A stretch of 64,000 nucleotides of DNA from Haliclona indistincta (taxonomy: Eukaryota > Porifera > Demospongiae > Haplosclerida > Chalinidae), in assembly GCA_964017065.1 (NCBI GenBank), contig OZ024788.1, forward strand, positions 11,842,776 through 11,906,775, in the 5' to 3' direction. The number at the start of each line of letters is the position of its first letter. The first letter of the stretch is position 1. The translations under genes were made by a program, and so were the position numbers. The notes below the pieces were generated by a model. The model searched no databases and was not told the DNA's origin. It worked only from the letters and a program-made list of their open reading frames with translations. Shown here piece by piece: positions 44,765 through 55,862 of this stretch.

Positions 44765-45490
44765 TAGAATCATTCTCCATATAGATGTGTACATTCTGTG
44801 CTGTTTAGTTTCTTGTTCTCATTGATCAGTTAGAGAGCAGAGCTTGTCCTAAAGTCGTATTTTTCTTGAGATAACAAGCGTGGCCTTTGGTTGATTTATA
44901 AAATAATTATGAAGAAAAATTGACATCTAAGCAAGGAATTTTGCGTCTGCAGTGAGCACTGTCAACAAGCCAGGAATCCTGGTGAAATCGCTGCTGTTGT
45001 TCATATCAAAAACGGTAGTCACTTCACAGGTCAGCTAACATTGTTTTCATTACTTCTTTACAAATTCAAGCTGAAATACACTCGGCTCTGCTTGAAACAA
45101 TGGCAGACATGGCCAGACAACTTGACGAAATCTGTTTTCCTGCTGGAGTTGTTCTCTTGCGTCTTTCTTGTTCGTGAAAGTTTTAGCAACGATGTTCGCT
45201 GACCTGTGAAGTGACTACAACTGTTGATATGAACAACAGCAGCGATTTCACCAGGATTCCTGGCTTGTTGACAGTGCTCACTGCAGACGCAAAATTCCTT
45301 AATTGCTTAGATGACTATTGACTAATGCTTAGATGACTATCCTGTTTTATAATCAACCGAAAGTCACGTTTGTTACCACAAGAAAAAGCGACCTTAAGAC
45401 AAGTGCTGCTTTATAACAGATTGATGAGAAGAAGAAAAAACCCAGCACATAATGTACACAGAACAATGGAGAAATGATTCTATATAACGT
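44765..45490. repeat. Older long inverted repeat
   Basis: Arms about 44765-45050 and 45175-45490 with several indels (a tandem duplication of CTTAGATGACTAT near 45310). Shares CGTCTGCAGT.. and the outer ATTCTA.ATAACG with 22741-23554, so it is a diverged member of that family. Confidence 0.75.
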
Positions 45491-45840
45491 CCAACTCCCT
45501 TGATTACACGACGTGCAGTGCTAGCAAGTTTATTAAAACGCTCTGCTTCAAGCCAGGGATGCCGTGATGTATCCTTTTTAATATATTTTTCTCATGCACA
45601 GATCTCATGTTAGTAATTTTTATGCCATAGGCACATTATAATTATTCAATCATTACTACAGGGAAACCGTCAGATCATTGTTTGCATCAGTTGTACTTAC
45701 CGCTCACCATAAATTAAGAAGCTGTTGTATCTTTACAACATTTTAGTACTCAGTGTTACATTGCCATTTCTTTCTTCACGACCAGAAGCTTTCTGGAATA
45801 TTGCTGACCACCAATGGTTAGTACATAGATAGATGTATGC
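45491..45840. other. No recognisable feature
   Basis: Intron-like sequence between the older inverted repeat and the element at 45841. Nothing supported. Confidence 0.35.
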
Positions 45841-46177
45841 CAGTGGCGTAGCCAGGACTCACTGTTCGGTGGGGCACTGAAATGGGCGTGCTTGCCACGC
45901 CCATTTCTGGTCAAAGTTCGTGTGCGTTCGAACCATGTTGTTGAACAATCTGGTTTATGGTGGAGTCAGAGATACTGTCAATCAGCCGATAAAATCAGTG
46001 TTGCTACTGAACAAGAAGTGACTTGGCTAGTAAACTACGTATAAGCACTACTGACTGCCCGTTGTGATTTTGCATGTGGCAACTAGTACTGTATGCATGG
46101 TAGCCCAAGAGGTGCCCCACCAATGGTGGGGCACCTTTTTGACTTGGTAGGGCACATGCCCCACTATAGGCCCACCC
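45841..46177. mobile_element. 337 bp element, CAGTGGCGTAGCCAGG start, 12 bp direct flanks
   Basis: Flanked by ATAGATGTATGC (45829-45840 and 46178-46189). CAGTGGCGTAGCCAGG is a common start of animal hAT-type MITEs, but the right end (TATAGGCCCACCC) is not its complement and 12 bp is longer than the hAT 8 bp. Inside, GTGGGGCA repeats and GGTGCCCCACC/GGTGGGGCACC form a hairpin. Confidence 0.65.
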
Positions 46178-46529
46178 ATAGATGTATGCTGTATGATGGA
46201 TGGGCGTAGATGGATGTATGTATGCTAACTGTAGTTTCACTAACTAGAAGACAAAGACATTTGCCAAAATGTAACTTTGAGGCAAATTTCATGCAACACA
46301 CTCACTAGGGTGGTCACTCATAAAACCTAGTTTGCTGTTCACTTGCCAAAAATTGTTACCACACACACCACTTTCACAGTTTGAACTTTGACAAGAAAGC
46401 GTTCGAGGATACATGGTATCCAAACATTGATGACTTACTCTGAAGTCCAAATCCTTAATGTTGTTTTTGGTTACAATAGAGAAAAGGTTTAAATAGAAAT
46501 GACTCTAGTTTTATTGTTATATCTTATAG

Positions 46530-46764
46530 GAAACTCCAAAGTGCTTACTTCTCCTAGCCAATATCCCCTGCATTGCAGCAAGCAACACAAAACTACATTT
46601 GACTCCATATCTCTTGGACAGTGAAGCACTAGAGTATCTGAGTGATGATACAAAAGATGAAATGAAAGTGATTGTTGGTACCATTCTAGTGCACAAGTAT
46701 ACAGAGTTTCTTCAGGATAAAGAGAGTATTCAGATGTCACTTACACTTGCTAAATCTGATACTG
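46530..46764 (+). CDS. GTPase gene, 3' coding exon
   Basis: 235 nt between acceptor TATATCTTATAG and donor GTAAGA, open in phase 0, 78 residues. It starts with a hydrophobic run (CLLLLANIPCIAA) and turns acidic/helical (SEALEYLSDDTKDEMKVIVG). I recognise no domain. Phase 0 entry does not match the phase 2 exit at 27961, so it could belong to another gene on this strand, but phase matches the exon after it. Confidence 0.6.
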
Positions 46765-47070
46765 GTAAGAAACAAGATTAGTAATGAAAAAAGTTAATTT
46801 TGAAGAGATTTATAGTTGATAAGTCTAGAAGTGACTAGTATGAGACAAGATTGTAGCAAAATGTAAGTAAAAAATTGGAGTGTAAGACAGTCTTGGATCA
46901 CAGGACTGAACTGGAATACTGGACTCATAAAATATAGTAATTTTTAACATAATGCATTTTAGACTATGGTAATGAGGACGGAGTAGCTCTGTGCTCAAGG
47001 AGGTTAATATAGAAACTGATCTGAGATGGCTGTTTATATTACCTGTTGTTTGCTGATAAACATGTCACAG

Positions 47071-47108
47071 GTGATCAGGAGCATTGGGGACGTTCGATTT
47101 TTACGTAA
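47071..47108 (+). CDS. Candidate terminal exon with stop
   Basis: Acceptor AACATGTCACAG. The phase-1 entry completes a glycine codon from 46764. Twelve residues (DQEHWGRSIFT) then TAA (47106-47108). AATAAA at 47136-47141 would give a short 3' end. Fits as a last exon but is too small to be sure. Confidence 0.4.
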
Positions 47109-47135
47109 AAAGCTCAAATTTGTCACTGGACAAAT

Positions 47136-47141
47136 AATAAA
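47136..47141 (+). terminator. Candidate polyadenylation signal AATAAA
   Basis: AATAAA 28 bases after the candidate stop at 47106-47108. The F1 unit begins 90 bp further on, so this is the last plain stretch before repeats. Confidence 0.35.
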
Positions 47142-47230
47142 AACCTCTGAACTATGGACATAATGCTATTGTGAATATATTGCGTATGAAAAAATGTGTT
47201 TTACTTGTATAATTATTTCTAATCCTCAAA

Positions 47231-48056
47231 TATTAGGGAGGCACGGTAGTGCCTCCCTATGTAGGGTTGAACGAGAAAACAAGATGGCGGCTACATACAA
47301 TGTATTAGCGTTCAAACGCTGATATTTCGTCTGGTGATGAATTTTATACGTTCAAACACACTTAGATCTGCTCTCTGGCGTTGCCCCATCTTACAGTAGC
47401 AAGGAGATCGCTCGAAATTGTTGCTAAAGTGACGAACCTGGAAACGGTGAAAAATTGAGTTTCGTCATCTTCGTCTTCTTCTTTCTTCTTTCTTCTTTCT
47501 TCAGCGCGCTAGCGCCTTTACGCGAGCAGTGCCGAGACCAAAACACCAACGAACAGTCGTGAAATTCTCCTGGCAGGTGCCTTTTGAACTTTGTTTTTAG
47601 CGTAAACGGCGATATAAATTCCGCGATTTCTCGATCGTGATCCATTGTCAGCTAAGTGTTAGACGCCATTATTGTGATTGCGCAATACGCACGCGACCAA
47701 GCAGTGGTTAGCGCACGTGACCAAGCACTAGCTTTAGTATCGCCGCGCCGTATGGTTCACGGAGAACACATAATTTGTCTGGAGTCTTCGAAGAACGGTA
47801 AGCTCGTATAGGATCACCATTCTGCACTTGCCAGATAATTATAACCGCCGTACAGGTCTACGAACAAGTGTGGGTGGGGCTCTTATGCACTGCATGCATG
47901 CATGTGTAGGCGACCTGATAAGTACAGCATAACAATTATTTTTAGTTACAAGTTTAAAAATAGAGAAAAGCCATCAACAACAGGAAAACTAAACCAATGG
48001 TGGAAACAAAGACGGCTCGGTACTTGCATGATATTGAACTGCACATTACTGAAAAG
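47231..48056 (+). mobile_element. F1 unit, copy 8 (5' part)
   Basis: Perfect hairpin 47234-47259, AAGATGGCGGCTAC, CTTCTTT tract. It runs to CACATTACTGAAAAG and is then cut by the 5 kb insertion; it resumes at 53088. Confidence 0.85.
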
Positions 48057-48153
48057 TTAATCAACTTCGCGGACGTGAAGCCTTCCACACCATCACATGG
48101 ACAGGAAGGTGATTGGTAAGCTGCTTGGGACACTCCCCCTTTGCTCAAAACAT

Positions 48154-48240
48154 AAACACCTCCTTAACAGAAGGGGAACGCCAAACACCTCCTTAACAGA
48201 AGGGGAACGCCAAACACCTCCTTAACAGAAGGGGAACGCC
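48154..48240. repeat. 29 bp minisatellite, three identical units
   Basis: Three head-to-tail units of 29 bp (AAACACCTCCTTAACAGAAG...AACGCC) with no differences, 97 bp from the left end of the 5 kb insertion. Variants of GGGGAACG recur at 48331. Confidence 0.95.
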
Positions 48241-50550
48241 TGTGCTCCCGTGAACCATGACGGGGGATTGCATACAATGAGCACCCGTTGCTCTCACGGG
48301 GGAAAGTAATGGCTCCCGCAACATCTTGCAGGGGAACGTTTCTACCGTGCATCTGCTACGCAACAAGCATGCAGGCGGCCTGCTGAGTATCGGCACGCAC
48401 CAAAGGATGGCAGCACTCCTGCTAACCTCCTCGTGATCAGAGTGCATGGCCCATACCCCACTAACATGATCATGCACTCAAACAATATCAACATCCTCTA
48501 CCCTCTCAACAGTCCGACAACTAATACCTTCATCTCCTGTAATACGACACACATTATCATAACTTTTCTTAGGGAGCAAACACAGCAGAAATCGTAAAAG
48601 CAACACATACAAACACAGATGGACGACTCCTACGCCTTTGCTAAATCAGAAGGTGGCATGCGTACGTATCGCAGGCAAGCATTCTGGTGTTCAGTGCAAA
48701 CCTTGTGTGCCAAGGGATCTGTCATTTCGACTCGACCGCTTGTCATGACCCGCAGAGTGGAAGTATTAGACAAACAACTAGAGCTAACACAACAGCACGC
48801 ATACAAACAAGCAGATAGCAACAGACAGTCACAGACAAAACGTATAAATACACTTAACAGCCAGCAAGTTCAGGACAAGGTGTGCAATAAAAATGAACGT
48901 TCATACGACAATCATACTACTGAATGCAACATATTTAGAAGGTATCATTAATAAGCATGTCATAATATCCCATCTGTATAATGTCCGCCAATGGGAAGGA
49001 CCTAGGCATCCTGCCAGAGGTACAAGTTAGGAGCTTCCTATCATAACACAATCAGTTCTTACCGTGACCCCCCTGATTGAAAATAACTACGGTACCTAGC
49101 TAAACTTGAGGGAGACCCACATACACCCACTACGTACAAACAACACTGCAGGCTATAATTTTATTTTACGTGTAAGGAAGGGGATAGGGCAGGAGGAAAA
49201 GCATGACAAGCTGCCAGTAGGCCACACATGTGGTGAGATGACGGGATCACGTGCTCACCATCAGAAAGGTGCCCAAACTTCGTCTTTAATGAAAATATTA
49301 CCTAATGCTCAGTGGGCCGCGAGTATGATAACATCACGAAATCCTAGCATGCAAGAGGAAGAGGGTTTGGTAGACCTCATGGGTCATGCCTCAGCAATTG
49401 CTGGGACATACAAAACATGCTAACCCAAGCAACAAGGTGCCTTGCACATCCAGCATTGCCGGCAACTACTAGCAGCGGTACAATGGCGACCACTCTACCA
49501 CACAGCATAATACTTGCCCGGGAAACCTAGTAAGTTCCAGGACGCCATAGGTGTCCCAAACCAGTAGCCAGCGCAGAGACACAACAAGTGTACCCTGAAC
49601 CAGTGCAGGTGTCCTTCGCCCCTAAGATCACCATGACACTAGGGGGGACACATACTCCGCCCCTGCGACTGCAAGTGAGGAATACAAAGCACCCCACAGG
49701 TAGGTGTCAGTCCCTGGCCAGCCGGCAGCACGATGACAGGTCAATACCTTGCGGAACCACCGAGTGCACGCCCTTAGGTCTCCTGCAACTTGAGAGTGTA
49801 TAAGTCCACGAGAATTCCTCCAATAGTGCATAGCGCTATACATCCCCAATTACACTGTCATTCACTCGTCCATGGGCAGTAGTGCTAAGTGGCAAAGTGT
49901 AAGAGTTATCGTTTATTTTCCATGGATGTGACACGAGCCTGCAGGGTGACTCTACCCAAAGCCGTTTTGGGCCACTGTCCAATGGAGAAGCGCTTGTGCT
50001 CATACACAAGTACCTAACTGCACAGCCATCATAACCGGACACACTATTCGTCAACTCTACTTTAGTCTCACAACGCGATCCTGGCAAATTGATACAGGGG
50101 TTGACTAACTAAGCACTTAGGTACTTTCCAAGGAAGGTAATTTTTTTTTCGGAATAGTAAGGCACTTTCCTTAGTAAGGCACTTTCTTTAGGATAGTAAG
50201 GCAATGTCTCAATCAGCTACCTAGCTACCTCTGTCTAAGCTAGTGTAACAGTGACAAACAGGTGTTCTGGTGGTGCGACTGTCAACTCTCGGTTGAATGA
50301 CGCATCTCTCAAATAAAACAGGAATACCCCCTGAATCTCGAGTCAACAATAACTCAAAACCAGGTAACGCTCCTAGATAAGGCTCAACTACATACCTAAT
50401 AAACGAAGAGTTGCACTCTATCATAACAGTAACAATATGTTTGGATTTGCCTGTTTAACGTCGGTTAGATGTGCTATTCATAGGCACATGTGATTATCAC
50501 CTGGCAGCCAACCTATATAAATACATATAGGCCAGAGCTGGGTTTACAAC

Positions 50551-50853
50551 ATGCCTCAATTGGTAAGTCACTATAGCAACAAATACACAAGCTATAGGTG
50601 CCAATCAAGCTATAGGTGGCAACCACGCCAATGTCATGGCCGTATGGTTGACCTAAGCACCCGACACATTGTACCCTGTCACCTGAAATTCATCACCTAT
50701 GATATCCCATACCCTGGAGCTAGATGTAAGGCTGACGAATCCAGTACTATACACTTTGCTAACACTACACTGCCCCATGGCTCAACCCACTACATGAATC
50801 CCCAGTATGCTCATGCAATGTGCCTTGAATCAGCGGCCGTTCAGCCATTCTGA
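50551..50853 (+). CDS. Hypothetical 100-codon frame in the insertion
   Basis: An ATG frame preceded by CCTATATAAATACATATAGG 25-45 bases upstream, a TATA-like sequence. The product is Tyr/His/Cys-rich with no recognised domain. Length alone is not convincing; kept only because of the TATA context. Confidence 0.15.
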   Translation: MPQLVSHYSNKYTSYRCQSSYRWQPRQCHGRMVDLSTRHIVPCHLKFITYDIPYPGARCKADESSTIHFANTTLPHGSTHYMNPQYAHAMCLESAAVQPF

Positions 50854-53087
50854 TTGGTAGCGGACAGACACAGTCACAAACCCTGGTGAACGCCTCAAGG
50901 GCTGTAAGCTATAGACTACGCTCACATGGAGCTTCCTGGACAACAATTCCACTGACAATGCATGAGAGCCCACCAAATGGCAGAGGCACTGGACACGGTG
51001 CTCCTAAACAAACTAAAACATAGTCACTAACACCCAAGGACAATGCAATGGCCAGAACTGACTACAGTGGAACCCCATCCAAGGCGGACACCACTGGGAC
51101 CAACAAAACCACCCATTACGGAGAGGGTGCCCCCGGCCAGGGGCCTATTATACACAACAACTTTCGCAGCCCTTTAATGGTAGTGTTAAACAAAATCATG
51201 GATCTATAAAAGGTGTATATCTTTAAGAAGCACTACACATTAAACTCGTAATCGCAGCATGCATCAATAAACACGGCATGTATTCTTCAACGCCAATAGG
51301 CTGTTGACTATCATATCAAAGTCAAGCCAACGTGATGAGCACTAAGCATGCTATGGACTCGTACAGTCGGGAGCCTGACTGTAGCTAACCACATACTGAT
51401 AGCTGATAGCTAACCACATACCATACTGAATATACCCGCCAGCAACTGCACTTAATAACCAAGAGAACTGTAACCACACATACAGATATCATCCAAGGCT
51501 GCCATGGGCACATGAATGGGCTGGCTTGGGGGTGCAACTACCTTAACCAGCCAAGTCTTGATACCTTCTTGGTACTCTTGGTACATCCTTAGTACCTTGA
51601 CCCGCAGGATTTCAGCCCATGTAACTATCCAACCTCACGAGAATTCTAAAAATACTTTACTAGCATACATGGCTATTCCACCAGGGGAATACGCTTGACT
51701 TATGAAACATGCGGGTGAGGAATTAGCAATTGATCCGCGCACCCGTAGATTGCCACGAAACTAAACTATGACGCGAAAGATGTAACTTCTTGCTACTTAG
51801 CCAATTTTAATGAATTCATGCAATTGTGTACACTTGGGCCACTCTCTACGAGCCTAAACTATGGCCATAACCTAATTGCTGGACACCAACACACCAATAA
51901 CAAAAAAACTAAAAAAAAAACAATAATAAGACACGTTGCAACGTAAATAATTATAGCCCACTCTAGCTGGTAGCTATCGGGGTACCATCACTTCTCCACA
52001 GCTAACTAAGCAGAGTTGCACGATAACAGCTCTGCCAGTGCTATATGATACCTTTCGAGCAACTACTAGGCAGAAGAACGGCTACCTGAGTAACTAGAGT
52101 TCTAATGAACACACACCCGTGCGCTGAGCTAGGGGCTAAACACGACTACTCCTGCATTACTGCAACACGCACGTTACTTAATGGCTCAGACGCACGGTAC
52201 ATGTGAGACTGAGCGAGGACACCGACACTGACAGGAGGCCGGGCAACACACCCACAACACTGCAAAGTGCCCCCACAAGAACACGCAGCCCCAGACAGCC
52301 ATGGACCAGCTGTCCGAACAAGGCCCGCCAGCACAGAGAACGCCCCCACAGGACCACAAACCCAGCGAAGAAGCTGCAGAGTGCCCCCGCGGAGAACCCC
52401 GAGTGGTGAGACGCAAACGAGCGTGCCCCCCTGACGATACGCACACACATATATACATACACACCGACGGACACAAACGCACAACCCCGGTGCACACCGC
52501 GCACGGGTAATTATTGTGTATACGGACAATCTTTGTAAGTGTCATGTAAAAACCGGCTACAAAATAATAATAAAACATCAACCAACATGGGAACGAACCA
52601 GGCCACAAAACTCCTGAGGCGAATGAACAGTGTGCGCGCTATTTCTGAACTCAACAACCACATAACTACCATCATGACACGCATGCAGCTTACTTAAACA
52701 GATATTGCTTTGATGGGTGGGTAGGCACGATGCCAACAGTCAAGGAACCACAACGTGGCACTCACCTCGTGGATGGCCTATACCTGTCTAGCGCCGAACG
52801 GTAGCACCCACGGACACAAGCCAGCAACCTGCCAACGCCATAAACCATTGGCATTGCAAATACAACCCGTGAACACGATGCTGCCTCTAACCACGCGCGG
52901 GGACCAAAGCTTGATGTTCTTGTAAGGTAGCAAGGCCAGTAGGGGATAAGAGAGAAGCAAACACTGACCAGGTAGCGTGGCAGGGATGAGTGATCTACAA
53001 GTGATGCGCACACGCACTGCAAGCACGCTGGGGGGAGTGTCCACTCGTTTATTAACTGCATTAATGCCTTGCGTCATGAATGCTCAT

Positions 53088-53485
53088 AAAAAAGGACACA
53101 AACAATAAAATTAAAAAGATTTCTATCGAAATCAATAGGATGTAGGGTTGTGAAATCTACCACTGGTCCACAATGTAAACTAACAAGGAACAAACATGGA
53201 ATGGTAACACGATTGACTTGCTAACGGACCATAGATCCCTACATCAGTGGCTGTACATAAGATCAATATTTTGTCACAAGCTGAATGCACATCTGGTGTC
53301 AGTCAACAGTAACTATAGCTATATTAGCTATATTCAACCACAGCAGCCACTGATGTAGGGATCTATGGTCTGTTAGCAAGTCAATCGTGTTACCATTCCA
53401 TGTTTGTTTACATTGTGGACCATTTGTAGATTTCACAACCCTACATCCTATTGATTTCGATAGAAATCTTTTAAATTTTTAATTA
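53088..53485. repeat. F1 3' end plus F2 foldback (copy 8)
   Basis: AAAAAAGGACACAAACAATA then complete F2 with arms carrying the paired CAATAGGAT/ATCCTATTG variant (a matched change in both arms). Confidence 0.85.
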
Positions 53486-53990
53486 AGTGGACACCTCATT
53501 ATAAACCAGGAATTTTTTTGTCTCATTAGGTGTTCAGATTTGTGAGGCTCCATTGTATAATATTATTTTAAACTATGATTTTAAGCTATGATATGAATAA
53601 TTATCTTTGATATAATGAGGTATCCAAATTCGCGTATTTACCTGTGCATGGGCGGGTGTAAAAAACATGGCGCCACCGCTCACTAGGCAGCAAACTAAGC
53701 GCCGTTTATCACGCTATTTGAGTTTTTTGCTCCGTTTCGGGTAGCTTGCTGGTACAAGAGTGCTATTTTCTCTCCAGGTAAGTTGAAATCATAGTTTAGA
53801 TCAGTTTCTAAACCTCGGTTTTTGGTGAATATGTGAATTTGGATTCCTCGGGCTTCGCCCTCTGTATCCAAATTCCCATATAAACTTCTACCTCAGTGTA
53901 TAACCTACATATAAACAGTGTAACACACAAAAACTAGCTCTGAAAATAACACTTAGCATTTCCTACTTGGACATTGTTCAACTTCACCAT
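53486..53990. repeat. Tigger-like end and GC-hairpin repeat
   Basis: 53483-53560, read backwards, is a pogo/Tigger-type end (GGAGCCTCACAAATCTGAAC ... GAGGTGTCCACTTA). Next to it is a block related to 13141-13470, with CTCGGGCTTCGCCCTC near 53848. A CTCTCCAG-GTAAGT donor-like site is at 53778 but no exon is supported. Confidence 0.5.
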
Positions 53991-54017
53991 TGACTTTATT
54001 GTCTATGAGCAAACAGT

Positions 54018-54762
54018 AAGTAACAAGAAAATTAAAAAGATTTCTATCGAAATCAAAAGGATGTAGGGTTGTGAAATCTACCACTGGTCAACAATGTAAA
54101 ATAACAAGGAACAAGCATGGAATGGTAACACGATTGACTTGCTAACAGACCATAGATCCCTACATCAGTGGCTGCAGTAGTTGACTATAGCTAGTTCAGC
54201 TTGTTGCTGTTGACTGACACCTGACGTGCATTCAGCTTGTGACAGCTTATGTACAGCCACTGATGTAGGGATCTACAGTACCGCTCACGAGTAAGTGGAC
54301 CAACACCCGCGGGAGACTCGCAGGCAACTCGGGGGTAATTTTGTCTTGCCCGCGGAACCGTGTATCATTAACCGCGGGTAGATGTGAATACAGAGTGCAT
54401 CACGCGCTGGTGCGGATACGTGCGAGCACTGTATATGCTCGCGAAAGTCACACAACGACAACGTGAGTCTGCCTAGCTATCCAGCGGGTCGCGAGTGCAT
54501 GCAAGGCTGCATGTGGGCCGCGGGTTAGTGTGGTGCGGGCAGCGGGTACACGTTCACGGACCCGCGGGCACCCCCGAGTTACGCGCGGTTAGCCCGCGGG
54601 TTTGAGTACACTTACTCGTGAGCGGTACTGTATGGTGTGTTAGCAAGTCAATCGTGTTACCATTCCATGCTTGTTCCTTGTTAGTTTACAATGTTGACCA
54701 GTGGTAGATTTCACAACCCTACATCCTTTTGATTTCGATAGAAATCTTTTTAATTTTCTTGT
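54018..54762. repeat. F2 foldback split by 355 bp MITE
   Basis: Left arm 54018-54170, loop, right arm interrupted after GGGATCTA (54275) and resumed at TATGGTGTGTTAGC (54631). Other F2 copies give the empty site GATCTATGGTCTGTTAG. Confidence 0.85.
54276..54630. mobile_element. 355 bp TA-flanked MITE, copy 2
   Basis: Same length as 20-374 and only a handful of differences. One T-to-C change in the left terminal repeat is matched by A-to-G in the right one, so the inverted ends are still perfect. TA at 54274-54275 and 54631-54632. Confidence 0.95.
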
Positions 54763-55629
54763 TTGTGTCCTTTTTTTCTTTTTCAGTGAAGTACAGTTCA
54801 ATATCATGCAATTACTGTGCCATCTTTATTTCCACCATTGGTTTGGTTTTCCTGTTGTTGATGGCTTTTCTTTATTATTAACAATTTTAAACTTGTAGCT
54901 AAATAATTCTTATGCTGTAGACATCAGCTCGCCTACGCATGCATGAATACATGTATACACAGTGCATACGAGCCCCGCCCACACTTGTTTACGGCGGTTA
55001 TAATTAATTATCTGTCAAGGCAGAATGGTGATTCTGCACTTGCTAGCTTACTGTTCTTCGAAGACTCCAGACAAATATGTGTTCTCCGTGATCTATACGG
55101 CACGGCGAATCTGGCGATGCTCAAGCTTGTGCTTGGTCACGTGCGCTAACCACAGCTTGGTCACGTGCGTATTGCGCAATCACAATAATTAATGGCGTCT
55201 AACACTTAGCTGACAATGGATCACGATCGAGAAATCGCGGAATTTATATCGCCGTTTCGCTAAAAACTAAGTTCAAAAGGCACATGCCAGGAGAATTTCA
55301 CGACTGTTCGTGGGTGTTTTGATCTCGGCACTGCTCGCATAAAGGCGCTAGGCGCGCTGAAGAAGAAGAAGAAGAAGAAAGAAGAAAACGAAGATGACGA
55401 AACTCGATTTTCACCGTTTCCAGGTTCGTCACTTTAGTAACAATTTCGAGCGATCTCCTTGCTACTGTAAGATGGGGCAACGCTAGAGAGCAGATTTAAG
55501 AGTCTTTTGACGTATACAATTCATCACCAGGCGAAATATCAGCGTTTGAACGCTAATACATTGTATGTAGCCGCCATCTTGTTTTCTCGTTCAACCCTAC
55601 ATAGGGAGACACTACCGTGTCTCCCTAAT
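54763..55629 (-). mobile_element. F1 unit, copy 9 (reverse)
   Basis: Complete F1 on the minus strand, hairpin at 55602-55627 (perfect, GAGACAC type), AAG tract 55361-55385. With the F2 at 54018 it forms a full F1-F2 unit. Confidence 0.85.
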
Positions 55630-55704
55630 TAGCCTATATAAAAATATATCAACTTCCTTGATATCAACACTGAACTATTCTATCCTTATACCATTATAAA
55701 AACA

Positions 55705-55862
55705 CTTATCCCCGTGACACCTGACATGCTGGTGAAGCTGCCTTCTAGCTATATTCAACAGGGTTTTGGCGTTAAAAGAGGAAGGTAGTCCGAGGTGTCC
55801 TGAGAGTGTCTGACAAGCGTGTCAGGCTGGCGACACTCCCCTGCGGGGCACCTGAACCCCCC
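55705..55862 (-). repeat. DIRS-2 direct repeat, copy 1
   Basis: CCCGTGACACCTGACATGCT to GGGGCACCTGAACCCCCC, containing GACACTCCCCTGCGGGGCAC. Copy 2 (56181-56293 plus 56891-56936) matches with very few changes. Confidence 0.9.

Larger units (their letters stand above)
48057..53087. mobile_element. 5.03 kb insertion of unknown type
   Basis: Its limits are set by the F1-F2 unit: intact copies read ACTGAAAAAGAAAAAAGGAC, while here ACTGAAAAG and AAAAAAGGAC are 5 kb apart. The insert has higher GC, shares no repeat with the window and has no frame above about 140 codons. It holds a 3 x 29 bp minisatellite and GGACACTCCCCC in inverted orientation near both ends (48126 area and 53035 area). No clear terminal repeats or duplication because the target is A-rich. 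It could be a non-autonomous retroelement or a captured genomic segment. Confidence 0.6.

Noticed and set aside
52146..52608. Three overlapping Cys/Val-rich frames of 108-140 codons
   Set aside because: Overlap in three frames, low complexity, opposite proline-rich frames; typical of GC-rich non-coding sequence.
48057..53087. LTR retroelement interpretation of the 5 kb insertion
   Set aside because: Start and end sequences do not match each other in direct orientation, and no primer-binding site or pol motif is visible.
53683..53784. Possible first exon ending at a CTCCAG-GTAAGT donor
   Set aside because: Lies in a repeat shared with 13.2 kb, and no continuing exon was found.
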